A DNA stretch of 8,312 nucleotides from Bacteroidetes bacterium UBA4408. Lineage in GTDB: Bacteria; Bacteroidota; Bacteroidia; UBA4408. Positions 5,742 through 8,312 of this stretch are shown one piece after another. A program made the position numbers and the translations under genes. The stretch spans positions 1 through 8,312 of the forward strand of contig DGQS01000038.1 in the NCBI GenBank assembly GCA_002389785.1, read 5' to 3'. The notes under the pieces were generated by a model. That model had not been told where the DNA came from. It ran no database searches and saw only the letters and a program-made list of their open reading frames with translations. Position 1 is the stretch's first letter; every line of letters starts with the position of its first letter.

Positions 5742-8312
5742 ATGAATATGAAAATAAAAATTTACTCTTTGCTGATTTCTTGTTTCATAGTATTAACAAG
5801 CTTCAGCTTACAAGCACAAAATACAACTTGTTTAACACCTACTGCTACCACAACTATAGCAGTTACCAGCAATGGAGCAACTGCTAATTGGGCAGCAAAT
5901 ACCACCGGATCGTACTATAAAGTTCAATATCGTCCGGTTGCTCTTTCCAACGCCACTTGGACACAATTTTATGCACAAGTGCCGAGTTATACTTTTACAG
6001 GCTTAACATGTGGTACAGCCTACGAATGGCAAGTACAAACAATTTGTGCTGCGGTTGGTGGGGTTGCAAATACTAGTGCATTTTCGCCAAGCATGTTATT
6101 CACTACCTTACCTTGTTCTTCCACTTGTGCTGATCCTACAAATTTACAAACTACTGCTATTGGCCAAAATTCAGCTGTCTTCAGTTGGACATCCACGGCA
6201 CCAGCTACAACCTATTCTATCCTTCAATATCGCCCTGTTAATACCGCAACATGGACTTCAGTTACTGTTACGGCTAATACATCTTATACTGTAAGTTCAT
6301 TGGTTTGTAATACTACTTATGAATGGAATGTTAAAACCATGTGTTCAAATTCAGGTACATCCGGTGGAAGTAGCAATGTTATAAATGGAAGCAATTTTAC
6401 AACCCTGGCTTGTTCAACTGCAACCTGTCCTATTCCAACGGCTACCGCTACTAACTTAATAAGCACTACCAGTGCACAGGCAATTTGGGCCCCTTCAAGT
6501 GGAGCCTTGGCTTATCAGCTACAATACCGTTCGGCAAATACAACTGCATGGAATACAGTAACTACCCAAACAGCAAGTTATACCTTCACCAATCTAGCTT
6601 GTGCAACCATCTACGAATGGCAGGTAAAATCAATTTGCAGTACATCAGCAAGTGGTGGTATGAGTGCTTTTACTAGCAGTACTACTTTCACGACCTTGCC
6701 TTGTGCTACCGTTTGCCCTGCACCAACAACTTTAACTAGTACTTCAGTGAATACAAATAGTGCAGTTTTAAGTTGGTTAACACCTACTGGCCCCTCATAT
6801 TTCCTTATACATTATCGTCCAACAGGTACTTCTGCCTGGTTAAGTGCTACTGTACAAGGAAATTCAGTGTATACCTTGTCAAATTTATTATGTAATACAA
6901 CTTACGAATGGGAGGTTCAATCCATATGCGCCAACTCAGGTACCATCGGGGGATCTAGTTCTTTTGTACCTGGGCCTTCCTTTACGACAGCAGCATGCCA
7001 AGTCAACTGTATTGCACCTACTAATTTAACATCAGGTTCAATAACTACAAACGGTGCTGTATTAACCTGGCTGGCACCGGCCGGTGCAGTTTATTACAAT
7101 GTACGTTACCGTCCAACTATTCCTGCTAACGGTGCTTGGGCACAATTAACCGTTACAGCCAACACAATTGCAACGCTCAGTAATTTAACTTGTGGTACTG
7201 CCTACGAATGGCAGGTTCAAACCGTATGCTCTGCTGCAAATTCACCCAGTGCTTACACTGCAAGTGCAACATTCACAACGGCTCCTTGTACTGTAACTTG
7301 TGTAACTCCTGTAACATCTACTACATCTAATATTAGTCAAAATGGAGCCATTGCAACTTGGATGGCTGTAAGTGGAGTGACTACTTATAATTTGCAATAT
7401 CGTTTAGTTACTAATGTTGTTACCAACTGGACTCAAACCACAGTGCAGGGGACAAGCTTCACTTTTAGTGGATTAATTTGCAATGCTATGTACGAATGGC
7501 AAGTTGCTTCAGTTTGCTCCAATTTAAATGGGACCACTATTTTAAGTGCTTTTAGTGCCAGCAAAGTATTTACTACTCTTACTTGTCCAACAACTTGTCC
7601 TGTACCAACCGGATTAACATCAGGAAATGTAACTTCATCAAGTGCTTATTTAGGATGGACTGCTCAATCAGGAGTAGTTGCTTATAGAATTCAGTATCGA
7701 ATAATTACACCCAATGTTCCACCAACTTCGGTTTGGACACAACTTACAGTGCCGGCAAATACCACCACTTTAGCGAACTTAATTTGCAACAGCAATTACG
7801 AATGGCAAGTTCAATCACTTTGTTCTACAACAGCTGCGGGTGCTAGTCCATGGTCGGCAAGTGCTTATTTTACTACTTCTGCTTGTGCCACTACTTGTGC
7901 TCCACCAACAGGATTATTTGCAACAAATATTACACCTTCAAGTGCCAATGTAAAATGGACAGCCTCTAGTTTTGCATTGACGTCGCAATATGCTGTCCGT
8001 TATCGAAAATTAAATACCAATGTTTGGACAACTGTTACTGCTACAACGAATTCGAAAACGTTAACTGGACTAGCTCAACAAAGTTATTACGAATGGCAAG
8101 TACAGGCAATGTGTCCAGCAAACAATGGTACTGCAACTGGTACTTGGAGTGCTTGGTCGGCTTCAGCTTATTTCCATACTCATTTTGTAGTAGCAATCAC
8201 ACCCAATCCGGCTGATCGATTGATGAAGGTAGAAGTAAAAGTTGAAGTGGACGAAACTGAACCGGTACTTTTGGAACTGAGAAATATTTTAGGGGCAGTA
8301 GTTTATCGAGCA
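5742..8312 (+). CDS. secreted multi-FnIII repeat protein with T9SS sorting domain; 3' end cut by the window
   Basis: 857 uninterrupted codons from ATG 5742 to the right edge. Residues 1-25 form a signal peptide: Lys-4 and Lys-6, a hydrophobic core of about residues 7-23, and probable cleavage after SLQA (25). ATG 5748 (Met-3) is an equally possible start. Eight FnIII repeats of 96-100 residues follow (about 30-815). Each has a B-strand Trp (50, 149, 249, 345, 443, 540, 639, 739), a YR motif, a second Trp, and YEW near residues 94, 193, 291, 388, 488, 584, 686 and 783. Most repeats carry four cysteines. From about 818 the sequence changes to a charged ITPNPADR... stretch, the start of a T9SS type A sorting domain. 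The protein should cross the inner membrane by Sec and the outer membrane by T9SS, then be attached or released. No enzyme domain is seen, so a stalk, adhesin or matrix role is inferred. It is divergent from psuG and appears functionally unrelated to it. Confidence 0.9.
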   Translation, partial: MNMKIKIYSLLISCFIVLTSFSLQAQNTTCLTPTATTTIAVTSNGATANWAANTTGSYYKVQYRPVALSNATWTQFYAQVPSYTFTGLTCGTAYEWQVQTICAAVGGVANTSAFSPSMLFTTLPCSSTCADPTNLQTTAIGQNSAVFSWTSTAPATTYSILQYRPVNTATWTSVTVTANTSYTVSSLVCNTTYEWNVKTMCSNSGTSGGSSNVINGSNFTTLACSTATCPIPTATATNLISTTSAQAIWAPSSGALAYQLQYRSANTTAWNTVTTQTASYTFTNLACATIYEWQVKSICSTSASGGMSAFTSSTTFTTLPCATVCPAPTTLTSTSVNTNSAVLSWLTPTGPSYFLIHYRPTGTSAWLSATVQGNSVYTLSNLLCNTTYEWEVQSICANSGTIGGSSSFVPGPSFTTAACQVNCIAPTNLTSGSITTNGAVLTWLAPAGAVYYNVRYRPTIPANGAWAQLTVTANTIATLSNLTCGTAYEWQVQTVCSAANSPSAYTASATFTTAPCTVTCVTPVTSTTSNISQNGAIATWMAVSGVTTYNLQYRLVTNVVTNWTQTTVQGTSFTFSGLICNAMYEWQVASVCSNLNGTTILSAFSASKVFTTLTCPTTCPVPTGLTSGNVTSSSAYLGWTAQSGVVAYRIQYRIITPNVPPTSVWTQLTVPANTTTLANLICNSNYEWQVQSLCSTTAAGASPWSASAYFTTSACATTCAPPTGLFATNITPSSANVKWTASSFALTSQYAVRYRKLNTNVWTTVTATTNSKTLTGLAQQSYYEWQVQAMCPANNGTATGTWSAWSASAYFHTHFVVAITPNPADRLMKVEVKVEVDETEPVLLELRNILGAVVYRA
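5829..8186 (+). repeat. array of eight tandem FnIII-coding repeats (about 288-300 bp each)
   Basis: Counting from the first conserved cysteine of each unit, repeats begin at about 5829, 6126, 6426, 6714, 7008, 7299, 7596 and 7896. The units are clearly diverged at DNA level; the most constant stretch is the YEW codon block, with TACGAATGG in seven of eight copies. At protein level the pattern is Cys-x2-P near the start, Trp, YR, Trp, Cys-x3-YEW-x5-Cys and a final Cys. Linkers between the last Cys of one unit and the first of the next are only 3-4 residues, suggesting a stiff rod. Repeat eight departs from the cysteine pattern. Confidence 0.88.
8193..8312 (+). other. start of T9SS type A C-terminal sorting domain (Por secretion tail), truncated
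   Basis: Residues 818-857 read ITPNPADR, then alternating hydrophobic strands, then LRNILGAVVYRA. The NP-x-x-(D/R) opening and the later l-x-(d/n)-x-x-G-x-v-v pattern are typical of the sorting domain recognised by the T9SS outer-membrane machinery and usually cleaved on export. A full domain has about 70-80 residues, so roughly half is visible. The strong rise in charged residues here marks the boundary with the repeat array. Confidence 0.8.

Noticed and set aside
5742..5786. Possible lipoprotein signal (LISC, Cys-14) in the FnIII protein
   Set aside because: The hydrophobic core continues well past Cys-14 and a normal signal peptidase I site (SLQA) follows; a T9SS cargo is also not expected to be a Sec lipoprotein.
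5829..8186. Periodic repeats as a CRISPR array or non-coding satellite
   Set aside because: The period is close to 300 bp, the copies are diverged in DNA, and the open frame with FnIII motifs explains the periodicity.
6010..8215. Several plus-strand ORFs of 61-94 codons inside the FnIII gene
   Set aside because: Out-of-frame readings of the repeat-coding DNA; the 857-codon frame has the signal peptide, repeats and sorting domain.

Overview
The window looks like an ordinary chromosomal segment of a Bacteroidota (Bacteroidetes) bacterium. The signs are low-GC DNA, gene starts without Shine-Dalgarno sequences, a candidate promoter of the Bacteroidota -33 TTTG / -7 TAnnTTTG type, and a secreted repeat protein with the start of a type IX secretion system (T9SS) C-terminal sorting domain. 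The class or genus cannot be named from the sequence alone. I saw no rRNA, tRNA, CRISPR array, insertion sequence or integrase.

Layout: positions 1-5560 hold five genes, all on the minus strand. In transcription order they are psuG (pseudouridine-5'-phosphate glycosidase, 5560-4649), a DEAD-box RNA helicase with a TTG start (4590-3385), a single-domain-pair M16 zinc peptidase (3333-2101) and a family 3-type SAM O-methyltransferase (2082-1441). These four have gaps of 58, 51 and 18 nt and probably form one operon. It ends at a clear intrinsic terminator whose hairpin contains the methyltransferase stop codon. After it, a candidate Bacteroidota promoter (1387-1358) serves the fifth gene, an acyl-CoA carboxylase carboxyltransferase subunit resembling methylcrotonyl-CoA carboxylase beta. 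That gene runs off the left edge.

A 181-bp AT-rich divergent intergenic region (5561-5741) separates this block from one long plus-strand gene (5742 to beyond 8312). It encodes a signal peptide, eight consecutive fibronectin type III (FnIII) repeats with a regular four-cysteine pattern, and the beginning of a T9SS sorting domain. It is probably an exported, surface-attached or released stalk/adhesin-like protein. No catalytic domain is visible.

How the genes relate: the operon mixes nucleotide salvage, RNA remodelling, proteolysis and methyl transfer, and I see no evidence that they form a dedicated system. The most informative region is the FnIII array. The last repeat lacks exactly two of the four conserved cysteines, which suggests how the disulfides pair, and the array is almost free of charged residues. 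I did not find a convincing undescribed system. The hunt items are specific structural and regulatory details.
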